Assembly: GCA_004335835.1 (NCBI GenBank)
Contig: RWJK01000942.1
Span: 1 to 46,137 of the forward strand
DNA length: 46,137 bases
Origin: Scenedesmus sp. ARA3
Lineage: Eukaryota; Chlorophyta; Chlorophyceae; Sphaeropleales; Scenedesmaceae
Direction: 5' to 3'
Shown: piece by piece, positions 10,101 to 21,339 of the stretch
How the letters are laid out: each line of letters opens with the position of its first letter
Numbering within the stretch: position 1 is the first letter of the stretch
Made by a program: the position numbers and the translations under genes
Notes under the pieces: generated by a model
What the model was told of the DNA's origin: nothing
Database searches by the model: none
Seen by the model: the letters and a program-made list of their open reading frames with translations, nothing else

Positions 10101-12196
10101 TGCTGCTGCGCCCGCTCGCAACAGCATAGGGGAATGCAGCAGCAGCAGCCAGCGCCTGCCCACACCATGCGGCCCTCCGCAGGGCAGCCTGGGCGCGCTG
10201 TCGGCCTTCTCGCGCGGCTCCGGGGGTGGCGGCGCTGCCAGCCGCCTGGAGAGCGCCAACACCACCAGCAGCGTGTGGCAGGCGCGTCCCGCCAAGGCTG
10301 AGACGTGGCTGGTGCAGGAGTTCTGTGACAGGGGCACGCTGGCTGACGTGGCTGCGGGCTGGCAGCCCGAGGCGGAGTGCGAGGCGCAGATGATGGAGCG
10401 GCTGCTGCTGCTGCTTGATGCTGCCAAGTGAGCAGGCAGCACCGCCGCGGTAGTGCGCAGCGCTTGTTGTGCAAGGACCAGCGTGAGCGTCATTGCCCAC
10501 TGTGCCAAGCCATGTGGTTGTGTTGCTGGCATGCTGCTGCTGCTTTGGCGAGTGGGTCTGAGCGGTGCTTGCTTTGAGTACCAGGAGATGAGGCAGGAGC
10601 TCGTGTTGCTTGTCAGTGCTGTCAACCACACTGATGTGCAACATTGCAACGTGCTGCGCTGCCTGCAGGGGCCTTGCTGCGCTGCATTCTGAGAGCGTGG
10701 TGCATGGCGACCTGGTGAGCATGGCCATCAGGCAGCATGCAGGCTCACGTTCGTCGTGCTTCAGCGGTTGTGTAAGCGGCTGACAGCACTGCAGGCAGCA
10801 GTTCACACGATGCTCTCAGAACACAGCCAATGCTGTATCACCCTCAGCGCCAGCCAGCCACTGGGACAGCTTCATCAATCCACAGACGGACCTTCGCAGA
10901 CACCATTGGTTACGCAACCTGCATCTTGCTGCCGCTCCTGCAGAACGCGCGCAACGTGCTGGTGGTCAGCAACGGCGCGTCCGCCTGCGGCATGACCGCC
11001 AAGGTGGCCGACCTGGGGCTGAGCAGGAGCATCAAGCAGAACTCGCACCGCACCACCAACACTGTGGGCACTATGAACCACACAGCGCCAGGTGCGGGCA
11101 GCGCGGGGAGGCGGGCTCCATGGCACGGCACACCAGCAGCTGGTGATGCTGTCCAGCGGAAGCAGAAGAGAGAAAGCAGCAGAAGCAGAAGCATGTAACA
11201 TACGGCTGCTCATGCTTGACATGCGCTCATGCATGCAACCACAATACGTTGATGCTAGCAGCAGCTCACCTCTAAGCTCAAAACTGTGTCTCAACCGCTG
11301 ACTTGTGTGTGCCTGCTGCTGCCGTCAACGATGGCTACGCAGAGCTGCTGCGCTACGGCCGCATGTCGCCAGCCATTGATGTGTACAGCTTTGGTGTGAT
11401 GATGCACCAGCTCTACACCAACCAGGTGAGCCGCCACCAGGCCGCGCTTGCGCAGTATGTGTGATGGCACTGCGCCTGCCTGCGCCTGTTACTGGTGCGT
11501 GTAATGCCAACTGGGATGCTGTCCAGGCTGTCCAGCTGCTTGAAAAGCGGCACGGTTGCTACTGCACTGCAGCTGGGCCTCCCCTGCTCACCCGCTCACG
11601 GCGGCTGCCGTATCACCGTGCTGCTGCAGGTGCCCTTCCACAAGCTGCACTACGGGCAGTTTTTCGAGACGGTGGTGCTGCAGTGCCTGCGGCCCGTCAT
11701 CCCGACCGGCATGCCGCGCGACTACCAGGCGCTCATGGCCGCCTGCTGGGCGGCTGAGCCTGCCGACAGGCCCTCAGCAGCGCAGGTGGCCGCCTGCCTG
11801 CAGGCCATGGCAGCGGAGCGCCGCACACGGCTGCTGGGGCAGCCAGGCAGCCCTGCGGCAGGGCCATCAGTGTGGGAAGTGCTGCAAGTGCAGCCACCAG
11901 GCAAGGACCAGGACGAGGAGCAGCAGGCGGCAGCACTCAGCTCGCCAGCGGGTGTCCTGGCCAGCCCTGCTGGCAGTGAGGGCTCCTGGCACGGCTACGT
12001 GCAGCGAGGTGGCGCGGAGGTGGCGCCTGACCCTGGCCACCACCACTTCACCAGCGCAGCAGGCGAGGCAGTGCAGCAGCCAGCCGGCGTGCCCAGCAGG
12101 GCCCCAGCCGTGGACAGCCGCAGGCATGATGGGCACATCGCGCAGCACGGCGATGACGACGCCGGCCACAGCCATGCGGTGCGCTGGTTTGTGTGA
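7152..12196 (+). CDS. Receptor-like TKL-family protein kinase, 11 exons
   Basis: Exons 7152-7372, 7605-7938, 8251-8376, 8608-8797, 9014-9227, 9386-9559, 9810-10427, 10669-10714, 10944-11091, 11343-11425, 11630-12196 join in frame to 906 residues. Order: signal peptide (1-27, hydrophobic MCLLVAVICILPLL); Cys-containing extracellular part with short repeating hydrophobic strands (perhaps beta-helix-like); membrane segment about 276-301 followed by basic RRWQRTRR; juxtamembrane; kinase about 405-785; Ala/Gln/His-rich tail. Kinase residues seen: GSGSFGRVYK (408-), VAVKV (Lys 429), HGDLNARN (638-645, catalytic Asp 640), ADLG (Asp 664) in place of DFG, TAPE (688-691), DVYSFGV. A ~112-residue Ser/Gly-rich insert (about 471-582) splits the N-lobe after LNHENIVRAYHF. 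Core residues are intact, so it is probably active as a Ser/Thr (or dual) kinase. The ligand is unknown. Confidence 0.87.
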
Positions 12197-14988
12197 CGCC
12201 TCCCTGCCATCAGCGCCTTGCGCATGCGAGTGTGCCTGCGGTGTGGGCGTGTGGCGGGCGCCTGGCAAAAGCTCTGCGCTGCATGGCCGCGCCCCTGATG
12301 TCTGGCCATGAACAGGCCATGTTCCTTTGGTGAGTACTTGTGGATTCTTTGTTGACGTCATAGCCAGGTGCATACCCAGCCATGTTTGGCTGGCTTGGCA
12401 GGCTTCTGCTGTTGGATACTGCCGCAACATTTTGGGAGGCATTGCGAACCCATGCAGGCTGGATGCGCCTGCTGTGGGGTGTGCCTCCATTCTTTCACAC
12501 ATAACTGCAAGTACAGCATACAGTTTTTGCGGTTGCTTGTGATCAGGCCGGGTGGTACCAATAAGGCTGTTTGTGGTTGAGTCAACAGCACGCCACTGGC
12601 GGGGTGCCCGAGGCTGCAGCACCGTGACGCTGCGCCATGCGCAGGATGCCAGCAGCCACGACCTCTAATTTTGCAAGGGAAAGATACAGAGCTATAGCTA
12701 TGTGCCACAGAACGTGCTCGTGTGAAGGGCAGTGCTCAAAGCCTGGACGTCCCGCATGCATGGGACTGCGCATGCGCCATGCCACAGCGTGATTCTTGTG
12801 GCACACGGCGCCATGTGTATGCCAGGACCCTGCAGACGCAGCCTAGAGTGAGCTTCAAACTGCAGTCTGCTTGTGTGCGGTTGTTGCGTCCCAGTGTGCC
12901 GGCCTTGATTGGTCTCTGTTCTGTACAAACAACATGGCTGTTGTTGTGCACTGCTCTGTGGTGTGTTGACTCACCGTGGCCTTCCACTGATGTTGCTTGT
13001 GTGCTTTGGAACCAGGCATCGCGTAGCATGTCAGATCAACGCACTTGCATACTGCTGAGGCGTGGACAGCCCTCTGATCATGTACAGCAGCAGCAACATA
13101 CTGTGTCGGCGTAAATGTCATACCAACAGTGGAGCCGAGTTGTATGTCGGCTGTATCCACAGCCACACACATGCGTGGAGCCTGCTTCGCACACGTGTGT
13201 GTATAGGTTGGCGCATGTTGGCAGCTGTGCGTGCTTCGACACACTGGGGGTGTGAAAAACACTCGAGGAGCAAGAACACCCTTGCTGTAGCTGCAGGCAC
13301 ACTGGGGTGCCCGTGGGTTGGGGGGGGGGGAGGCGTGCGCGGGTGTCAAGAGGTGTTGGCGGCAGATTCCAGTGTCAACGTGGCAGATGTATGACCGTAC
13401 TGTCCTGCTTGAGAATTGTGCAGCGATGATACCTTTATGACGCGTTTGGCCTGGAGGGCATGCACCCAGGCCGGCAGTCGATGCACCGTACATGGATTTG
13501 AATGGCGCATCCCTGTGTTGTTGCATGTGCTGCTTGTTCAGGCAGACCCTGTCTGCACAACAGCCCACAGCATGATTATGAAAGATGGAGTGATCTTGTG
13601 CTTGTTGCGCAGTCTGCTGCAAGACACGCGACGCCAGCCTGGATTTGGTGCAGGCAACCACTGCACGAGCAGCCTGGCCAGCCTCTGCTGGGACCGGCTC
13701 GGCTGCATTGCTTGCACACCTTGTTTGTGGCTGCACGTAACTGTCAACGGCATGTCACACTGTGACAGCACTGGTTTGATGGAACATATGGAATGCACAC
13801 ATATCAGCTGTGATGCTTTGAACAGTCACGTGTGTTGGTTGGCGATGCATCAGTGCGGTCATTTGTGTGTCAACGATGCAAATAATGCTGCGTGAGCTTG
13901 TCACACTCAGGTGGGCAGTGCCTCTGGTGGTTAGCACTGGATGATGGTGGACGCATGTGAACCAGTTGCACATGCTTTGCAGCATGCTGGTGAGCCATAA
14001 TCGCTGCCGCCCATGCATGCTCACTCGGCCAGGACATGCATGGTTGTTTCCTAGTCTTTGCGTGTCCTGGTTGTGCCGGCTGTGCCCCACATTTGCCAGC
14101 TTTGCCCTACGTGTAATGGCTTTGCCCTGGGTGTGGGGGCCGTGCCTTTGGCGTGCTAATATGTGGGCTGAAGAAACATGCCGTTGTTGGGGCCATGCTA
14201 TGCTGTTGTAATCTGTGCGGGCGCCTTGTGCGCTTGTGTTTGGGCACTGGAGGTCTACAGTGCCCTGCTTCCATTCCGCGGCTGGGGAAACCGTCAACCA
14301 TGCTGCAGTGTTGCAGCTGTTTCATATGCTTTTGGCAGCTGCTTTGCAACTGCTGTGAGCGTGCTCAAGACCACGATGAGGAACCTTGAATCTGCTGGTG
14401 GCTGTGCTGGTTCTGCACTGATGTGGCTGGGTCGCAGTGAACTTGAACATTACGTTGAAAGCTGTGGGACCCCTTTGCATGTGTTGCTGTGCTGTATGTG
14501 CCGTGCATCTTTTCTGACCGCCTAGCTGGGCTGCTGCTGCATCTGGTGGCTTTGCTTGAGCTGGTCCCGGGACCTGCTAGGCGGAGGTGGGCCCACACCT
14601 GCATCTGTCTGTGGTGAATGGGGTTGGGTGGAGACTGACTTTGTGTAGCCTGGTCATAGACGCATCATCTGTTGGATGGCAATCGGGCACTGTCATCTGC
14701 ATCTGCCAGATGCATTTGCTATGGTGTCGTTGCAGTGCAACAATGCTCGTACTATTGTTTCCAGCCCGAGGATAATGATTGGCACCTTGCTGTCTGACTG
14801 CCAATGAGCCATAGTACTGTTATAACCGCATGCCTCTTGCCTTGACCTTCCAAGGTTAAGCACCGCCGGAAACGCTGCAGTACTTTTCGCCGTCAATGGT
14901 GTCAAGTTGATGACAGGCTGTCTGAGCCAAGAAAACAAAGCACAGCACGCAGCTTTAGGATAACACCTGGTCAAATGCTAGTGGCGTG

Positions 14989-14993
14989 TTACA
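14989..14993 (-). terminator. Candidate polyadenylation signal TGTAA
   Basis: Minus-strand TGTAA about 205 bases past the LTO1-like stop. Plausible by distance, weak by length. Confidence 0.35.
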
Positions 14994-15130
14994 CACTTGA
15001 TACTGTCATAGCCGATTGCAGGCGTTCAATCCGATTGATGATCGTCGTTTTACCACCACCATAGGGTGCACGCTGGCAGGGCAGACTACGGCCAGGGCAA
15101 CCTGCTGCAGGCTCGGCAACCTGCCACTGG

Positions 15131-15195
15131 CAGCCGCACACTACTCGCGTGACAGCCGCACACTACTCGCGTGACAGCCGCACACTACTCGCGTG
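15131..15195. repeat. Three tandem 22-bp repeats in the 3' flank of LTO1-like gene
   Basis: The unit cagccgcacactactcgcgt plus 'ga' occurs three times head to tail at 15131, 15153 and 15175; the third copy is cut at its end. Copies are identical over the compared bases. They begin 4 bases past the stop codon of the minus-strand gene, so they are probably in its 3' UTR. Confidence 0.93.
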
Positions 15196-15198
15196 CTG

Positions 15199-17087
15199 TC
15201 ACTGGCCAGCTGCTGATGCCGCTACTGATGCCGCCTCCTGGCCTGCTGCGCCCGCGCCCTGTGCCGCGTCCAGCGCCGCCTGCAGTGCTGGCAGCTCCAG
15301 CTGGCCCTCAGTGGTGGCGCCGTTGATGACCCAGGTGGGGAAGGCCTTCACGCCCGCAGCCTCACATGCGTCAGCGATCTTCACACCCTGCAGCAGCAGC
15401 ACAGGCAGGGCATCGACAGCGAACGTGGCCGCAGCATGGACCAGACCAGACGAGGCTGAGCGGCTCGCGCTGCGTGTCAATCACAAATAAGCTGCACCAC
15501 AGCAACATCAAGAAGAGCACCCGGCAGACTTGCCGCCCCAGCACGCAGTGGCCGCCCATGGGGGTAATGCCGTGGCTGCAAGCGTTGTGTGTACTCGCAG
15601 CTCCTGCTCCTGCTGTGTTGTGTCTCAACAGACTGTTCTGCAGCCAGGATCAAGCATTCATGCTGGCGTGCACCAGAGACTCTGGTGGACACATGCCACT
15701 GGGATAGTGACAGGTGGCGGCTCCATGTGTGTGGTGCGCCGCACCTTCTTCCAGCCCTGTGGGAAGCACTCCACGTAGGGGAACTCCGCCATGGCTGCGG
15801 CGCCAAACTCCTGCTTCTGGTCGTAGCAGTGGCTGTTGCCAGAGACAGTACACGGACGCAGGGCAGCAGCAGCAGCAGCAACAGCAATCTGTGGGTTGGC
15901 AGGATGTACGATTTTGCACTACGACAAGAACTGCTGCACTTACGCAAAGCAGACCAAAACAGACATACACAGCGCGCAGCTGACGCCCATGCATGCTTTG
16001 CACGGTACGCAGGCTGACAACAGCAACGCCTGCCAGCCAGCCAGCAATGCTGCTGTCTCAGCCCCGCGACCCACAAACAACAAGTGACACCCCCTGGCAA
16101 GTCAACTGCGCTGTCACAGGCACTGCATCCGCCTCCACCGTTCAGCATTGCCAGTCACGCCCCCAGCCTCCGCAGCACCCACCTGCACCAGAAGGCGCCG
16201 TACATGACCGCGCCAGCCTCCCGCAGGCGCCGCGCCAGCGCCAGCGTCTCCTGGCTGCTCTCCGTGGTCACCTGCGGGCTCACGTACGGCAGCTCCAGCT
16301 CAGCCGCACTGCTGGCGCCGCCCAGCGGGCCAAAGCCAGCATACAGCACCGCCAGCGCTGCTGCTGTGGCGCCCAGCCCCGGCCCCGCTGCGTCTGCCAT
16401 CTGGCGCCTGTCCATGCCCGCCACCAGGCAGCTGAGCAGCGCGCCGCTGATGCCTGCTGAGGCCCAGCACCACACGCAGGGCGCGCCGCCCAGCTGGCTC
16501 TGCAGGATGTACATGAGGTAGCCGCTGGTGGCGGCCAGCCCAGCCACGCCCGCAGCCAAGCCGCTGCTCAGCCAGCCGGGCACAGCGTGCCCGCTGCGCG
16601 CTGCACTGGCCGCACTGCCGGCTGCCAGGGCTACTGCTGTGTAGGTGGCGGCGCCCAGCAGCGGCAGCGGCACGCCAAACAGCTGCGCGTAGGGGCTGCT
16701 CAGCACGGCATCGCAGCCGCTGGTGGGGCAGGCCACTGAGGCATTCAGCAGCTTGCTGGCTGTGAGGTACAGCGTCTCTGCAGCGCCAGCAGATGCAAGG
16801 GCTGCCATCACACCATATGGGAAAATGCTGCTACTGCTGCTGCTGGCGGTGGAGGCAGCTGTCTGCTGTTCTACACTGCTACTGCTGCTGGCTGAAGGGG
16901 GGCCTGCTGCCTCTGCTTGCTGCAACTCTGGGGCATCAGCCTCCCGCTCAGTCGACCGGCATAGGAGCGGATTCCTAACCACTGTGCGCCGTGCTGCTGC
17001 TGTCACTCTAGCCTGCGGTACAGCTGCATGTGGCCGCTGGGGCCTGGCCAGGCAGGTTGTGGAGGGCCTGAGAGCCGTGAAAGCCAT
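15199..17087 (-). CDS. LTO1: LTO1-type lumen thiol oxidoreductase (VKOR-thioredoxin fusion), 3 exons
   Basis: Plant and cyanobacterial homologues sit in the thylakoid membrane and form disulfides in lumenal proteins. Exons 17087-16183, 15832-15745, 15387-15199 give 393 residues. Order: plastid transit-like N-terminus (1-50, Arg/Ala/Ser-rich); Ser-rich linker; VKOR domain with CPTSGC (Cys 120 and 125), SSPYAQLFGVPLP and the quinone-side CVWC (204-207); four hydrophobic segments; C-terminal thioredoxin-like domain with FWCSHC (Cys 301 and 304), FPYVECFPQG and AFPTWVING (cis-Pro). The first intron falls inside the CxxC codons (TGC AG|C CAC TGC). A start at 17135 is also open; 17087 (MAFTALRPS) gives a more typical transit peptide. 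All redox cysteines are present. It shares an upstream spacer with the divergent glycerol-3-phosphate dehydrogenase gene. Confidence 0.94.
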
Positions 17088-17710
17088 GCTGCAGCCCTGC
17101 AGGAAAAATATTGCGCATCTGACTCGGTGATGCAACGTTTAGACCATCAAGCCAGCGCTGTTGTGCTAAAAATTGGGCAAGGTGATGGTGGTAGCAGTAG
17201 CTCAGCTGCTGTGTCCAATGCAACTGAAAGCCGTGCACATGCATGCAGCCTCAAATTGCTTCTCTGCCGAACTATTTGAACCCAAAGTAGCGTTTCGCAC
17301 CTGTGTATAGGTTCCTAGGGGAGAGAAAGGGTAGGGCTGAGCAAAGTAAGGCAAGAGCGGAAGCACAGTGTCCCAGCCGATCTTGCCGTGATACAATCAG
17401 CTTACACGGTGAACATTGCACCAGCTCAGCCCAGCCATGAGGTCGCACTCCACCCTGAAACTGTTATGTTCGCTCGCTCTCCAAACCACCTTTGGGGGCC
17501 CCTTGCTGCTTTCAGGCCACATGTCTGGAATCTCATTCACCCTGTAAATCTGCCTATCAATTGTGCAAATGCTTGCTGTTTGGACTCCACAGCTCCCTCA
17601 GCTCAGACAGCCCACCAGTGCCCCAGCTCGCACCAGTCACCAACCCCTAGCGTTACGTTGATCGGGAATGCTACTCGTCTAATTTGATTGAAGTCAGCTA
17701 CGGTGCATAG
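17088..17710. promoter_or_regulatory. Divergent promoter spacer, LTO1-like and G3P dehydrogenase
   Basis: A 623-bp head-to-head spacer (575 bp if LTO1 starts at 17135) between two genes with plastid-type N-termini. It must contain both promoters. I see no confident core element. Confidence 0.55.
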
Positions 17711-20700
17711 GTGCACGCACCGACCACCATCCCGGTCAGAATGCTGGGGGCAGCAGGCCAGACGCGCCTGCTGGGCGAGCTGAAGCAGCAATGTTGTCAA
17801 GTTTCAAGTCAGGGCTCTCGTTTGGTCCCCGTTCATTGCGGGATGCCATGGCCGCTCTCGACAGCAGCAGCAGCAAACATTAGCCCGTTGCACTTTCAGC
17901 AGCACCACCAGCAACAGCAGCAGGTATGCTGGCACCAACAACAGCAGCATCATAGGCAACGATTGCGATGCAGTTCTGTCAGCAGGCAGTCCTCAGCAGC
18001 TGGCCATTGCAGCAGCTGCTGCGCAGCACAACCGGTAGCATCTCAGGGCTTCCCTCCCTTGGTCAGGCCGGGCAGTAGAGCAGGACAGCGTCCCAGCAGA
18101 AGCGTGTCATTGCGGGTGGTGGCGCTGGAGCGTGACGAGGACTACGAGCAGCCGCCAGAAGCAGGTGAGGGCGCGGCTGCAGCTGGCGGTCAGCCGCAGC
18201 TTCGCAGTAGGCGCTGCGTGTGTCCCCTGGCCCAGGCTGCTGGCATCAGCCGCAGCTTCTAGCTGTGAACAAGCTATGTATTGCTGCCTTTTAGTATCTT
18301 TGACAGCAGCATACTGACTTGTGCACTTCATGCCGCACAAGTCGACAGGCGTTGGTGGTGGTCGCCATCCCGCAGTTGACCAAGGCCTGCCTTGCTGTGC
18401 GCTGCTGTGCTGCTGCCCTTACCCTGCAGCAGGAGTCCTGCCTGACGTTGCGCGGCGCCTAGAAGCAGACAGAAGCAGCAGCCCGACAGGCAGTAGAAAG
18501 GCCGCAGCCAGCAATCCTATCAGCCTCACCAACCCTATCATCAGAGCTGGCGGCAGCAGCAGCAGCAGCAGCACAGCTGGCAGTAGCAGCCCTACCCCAG
18601 GCAGCAGTAGTGCACCCAGTAGCAGCAGCAGCAGCAATGGCGCTGGGCCGGCAGGGCTGTCTGCAGCTGCTCCGAGTGCAACTGCCCCTGCTGCCGCCGC
18701 TGCCGCAGCCGCTGGTGCAGCGATGCAGCAGCAGCAGGCAGCCGCCTCAGCTGCTGCTGCCGAGCTGGCTGGCGCCAGCTCTGGCCCTGCTGTGTCGCCC
18801 GCGGGGCTGTCGCCGCTGTACCCTCCTGCTGAGCGCAGCCAGATCCAGGAGAGCTGGGACGCGCTGATGCGCTGGAGCAAGACCTTCAGCAAGCGCTCCG
18901 GCAGCGGGCTGAGCCCGATTGAGGCCGCGGACAAGGTGGTGGTGTTTGGCGGCGGCAGCTTTGGCACCGCCATGGGCAGCAGCCTGGCGCTGAAGAAGCC
19001 GCAGTTGGATGTGGTGCTGCTGCTGCGCGACCCCTACCTGTGCAAGGACATCAACAGCAGCCACTGCAACACCAAGTACCTGCCGGTGAGGCAGGGCGGG
19101 CTGGGTGCTGGCGCAGCAGCAGCGGACAGAGGGGCAGGGGTGGTAGCTGCACGCACGGCAGTAGCCGCGCTTCGTCACGGCCTTGTTCAAGGAACATGCC
19201 CTAACACACTCAAGTGGCAGATGCACGGCGTAACTGCACAGCAAGATCATGCATAGCGCAGGCATCAAGTGGCACACGCCTGGACTTGATGGCAGGCACT
19301 CTGCCGCAGTGACACCTTCAGCAGTGCTGGCAGCGAGTAGCTGCTTGAGCTCAGGCAGGGCCTGCTGCTGGTGCTGGCACCTGCATGTATCCTTGCGCTG
19401 CGGGCGCTTTCCTTGCGCGGCCTGTGCCCGGCTGCGTGCCCGCTGCACCACGCCCTGCCTCTGACAACCATTGTAACAATTCCATGGCCGTCTGCGCAGG
19501 GCTTCACGCTGCCGCGCAACGTGCGCGCCACCACGGACGCGGCCGAGGCCATCGCTGGCGCGCAGTACGCGGTGCACGCGGTGCCCGTGCAGCACAGCCG
19601 CGCCTTCTTGACGGGCGTGCGCGAGGTGCTGCCCAAGGACGTGCCCATCATCTGCGTGAGCAAGGGCCTGGAGGTGGGCAGCGGCTGCATGATGAGCGAG
19701 GTCATCCCCTCAGCGCTGGGCAGGAGGCAGCCGGCAGTCTTCCTCAGCGGGCCCAGCTTCGCCAAGGAGGTGAGGACCAGCAGGGGGCTGCAGCAGGCAC
19801 AAAGCAGACAGCAGCAGCCTTGTGTTTTTTGTCAGGAGAGGGCTGCAGAAGGGGAGCGTCACCCGCCGACATGGGGGGTGATGTGGAGTGCAGCTTACGG
19901 CGGTCCGGCAGCACCTCCTGCAGGCAGGAGGCCCGCGCCGCGATGCTTGTCGCAGTGCCAGCCAAGCAGGGACACTATTAGACAAGCATCTGTGTGTGCC
20001 GGTGCACAAATTCGTGTAAGCGCAGCATGTGGATGGCAGGGTCGATATTTGCCAGGGTGTCGGTTGCCCAGGTTCTTGGCACGTACTTCCTTGCGTGGGC
20101 ATACACACTGTGCGCTCACCAGCTCCCCCTGCTTGCTCTGCGTGTGCTGTGTGCGGCCGCAGGTGATGCAGGGGCGCCCCACCGGCGTGGTTGCTGCCAG
20201 CAAGGATGCTGCGCTGGCGCGTGAGATCCAGGAGCTGTTTGCAAGCCCATGCATGAGGGTCAACACCTCCACAGACGTCACAGGTGCGCAGCGGGCAGTG
20301 CAGGGCCTGGCAGGGCAGCAGCTGCAGTGAGCGGCATCAGCACATGGCTGGACATGTTGTCTCACCTCAACCTGACAGGGCACCTTCATGCCTGGTGCCT
20401 GGCAGCTGCGCCGTACAATCCCCGCGTGGCCTGCAGGCATCCATGCTGCCTTTCTTTTGGCCCCTAGTCATCGCGACTATCTCTGCCAGCCTGCCAACGC
20501 AACGTTCAACCGGCCTATCACCTGAAGTTGTGCTGCCTGCCCCTTTCCCCCACCCCTCCCACCACCCCACCCACCCAACCACCACCCCCTTGTACCACGC
20601 AGGCGTGGAGATCTGCGGCGCGCTGAAGAACGTGCTGGCCATCGCCGCGGGCATCGTGGAGGGGCTGGACCTGGGCCACAACGCGCTGGCAGCACTCATC

Positions 20701-21339
20701 GCGCAGGGCTGCGCGGAGATCCGCTGGCTGAGCCAGAAGGTGGGCGCCAAGCCCGCCACCATCAGCGGGCTGAGCGGCCTGGGCGACATCATGCTCACCT
20801 GCTACGGCGACCTGAGCCGCAACCGCGCCGTGGGCGTGCGCCTGGGCCGCGGCGAGAAGCTGCACGACATCCTGGCCAGCTCCACACAGGTGAGGCGGGC
20901 GGTGGAGGCAGCAGGCGGTGTTGTGGTGGAGGTTGGCTTGCAACAAAGATCGACCGGGCCAGTTGTGACGTGCTCGTTCTGCGACGTGGTACGTGTGCGT
21001 GTGTTGAAGAGTCGCAGCGCTGTTGCCACAAGCAGCAAGGCATGTGCATGCAGCATCACCGCAGCATCACCGCAGCATCACTGCAGCATCGCTGCTGTCA
21101 CCTGTGCAGCTGCTGACGCGGCCCCTCTTGTCTGCCGCCGCTTGCTGCCCTGCCTTGATGCGTCTCGCATCCAGGTGGCTGAGGGCGTGGCTACTGCGGG
21201 CGTGGTAGTGGGTCTGGCGCGCAAGTACCGCGTGTCGCTGCCGGTGCTGACGGCGGTGGCGCAGGTGCTGGACAGCAACCTGGAGCCTGCCGAGGCGGTG
21301 GCGGCGGTCATGAACCTGCCGCAGATCGAGGAGCGCTGA
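17711..21339 (+). CDS. NAD-dependent glycerol-3-phosphate dehydrogenase, plastid type, 6 exons
   Basis: Interconverts dihydroxyacetone phosphate and sn-glycerol-3-phosphate with NAD(H); in plastids this feeds glycerolipid synthesis. Exons 17711-18164, 18433-19085, 19500-19769, 20163-20283, 20603-20889, 21175-21339 join to 649 residues. The N-terminus is Arg/Ser/Gln-rich and transit-like (a start at 17741 or 17843 is also possible), followed by a ~140-residue Ser/Ala/Gln low-complexity linker. The enzyme starts near residue 310: Rossmann motif VVFGGGSFGTAM, CVSKGLEVGSG, LSGPSFAKEV, then GVEICGALKNV with the catalytic Lys at about 508, and SGLGDIMLTC, SRNRAVG. The family core is about 330 residues, so nearly half this protein is presequence and linker. 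Unlike some chlorophyte enzymes, no HAD phosphatase domain is fused in front. Exon 2 has a tandem CAGCAG acceptor (start 18430 or 18433). Confidence 0.93.
21050..21093. repeat. Four 11-bp tandem repeats in the last G3PDH intron
   Basis: gcagcatcacc at 21050 and 21061, gcagcatcact at 21072, and gcagcatcgct at 21083 lie within intron 5 (20890-21174). Confidence 0.85.

Larger units (their letters stand above)
12197..15198. other. 3-kb convergent intergenic region
   Basis: Lies between the stops of the kinase (+) and the LTO1-like gene (-). From about 12.2 to 14.6 kb the + strand is T+G-rich, with recurrent tgtgttg/tgctgtg strings, like sense-strand UTR/intron sequence of this genome. No convincing exon was found on either strand. 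A G run sits at 13319-13330. The last part carries 22-bp repeats. It may be a long 3' UTR plus non-coding spacer. Confidence 0.5.

Noticed and set aside
9193..10649. 246- and 373-codon minus-strand frames opposite the kinase
   Set aside because: Antisense shadows of GC-rich exons and of the CTG-rich intron; the plus strand carries the kinase motifs with consistent splice sites.
12855..14297. Minus-strand frames of 293 and 180 codons in the kinase-LTO1 spacer
   Set aside because: Composition is simply the complement of T+G-rich non-coding sequence (His/Gln/Thr/Cys-rich), with no motif, repeat or splice support.
15000..15040. T-loop-like gttcaatcc suggesting a tRNA
   Set aside because: No matching acceptor stem, D-arm or anticodon arm can be folded around it by eye.
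16723..17130. 135-codon plus-strand frame over the LTO1 N-terminal exon
   Set aside because: Antisense to a well-supported VKOR exon; the repetitive Leu/Ala content comes from the Ser-rich linker codons on the other strand.
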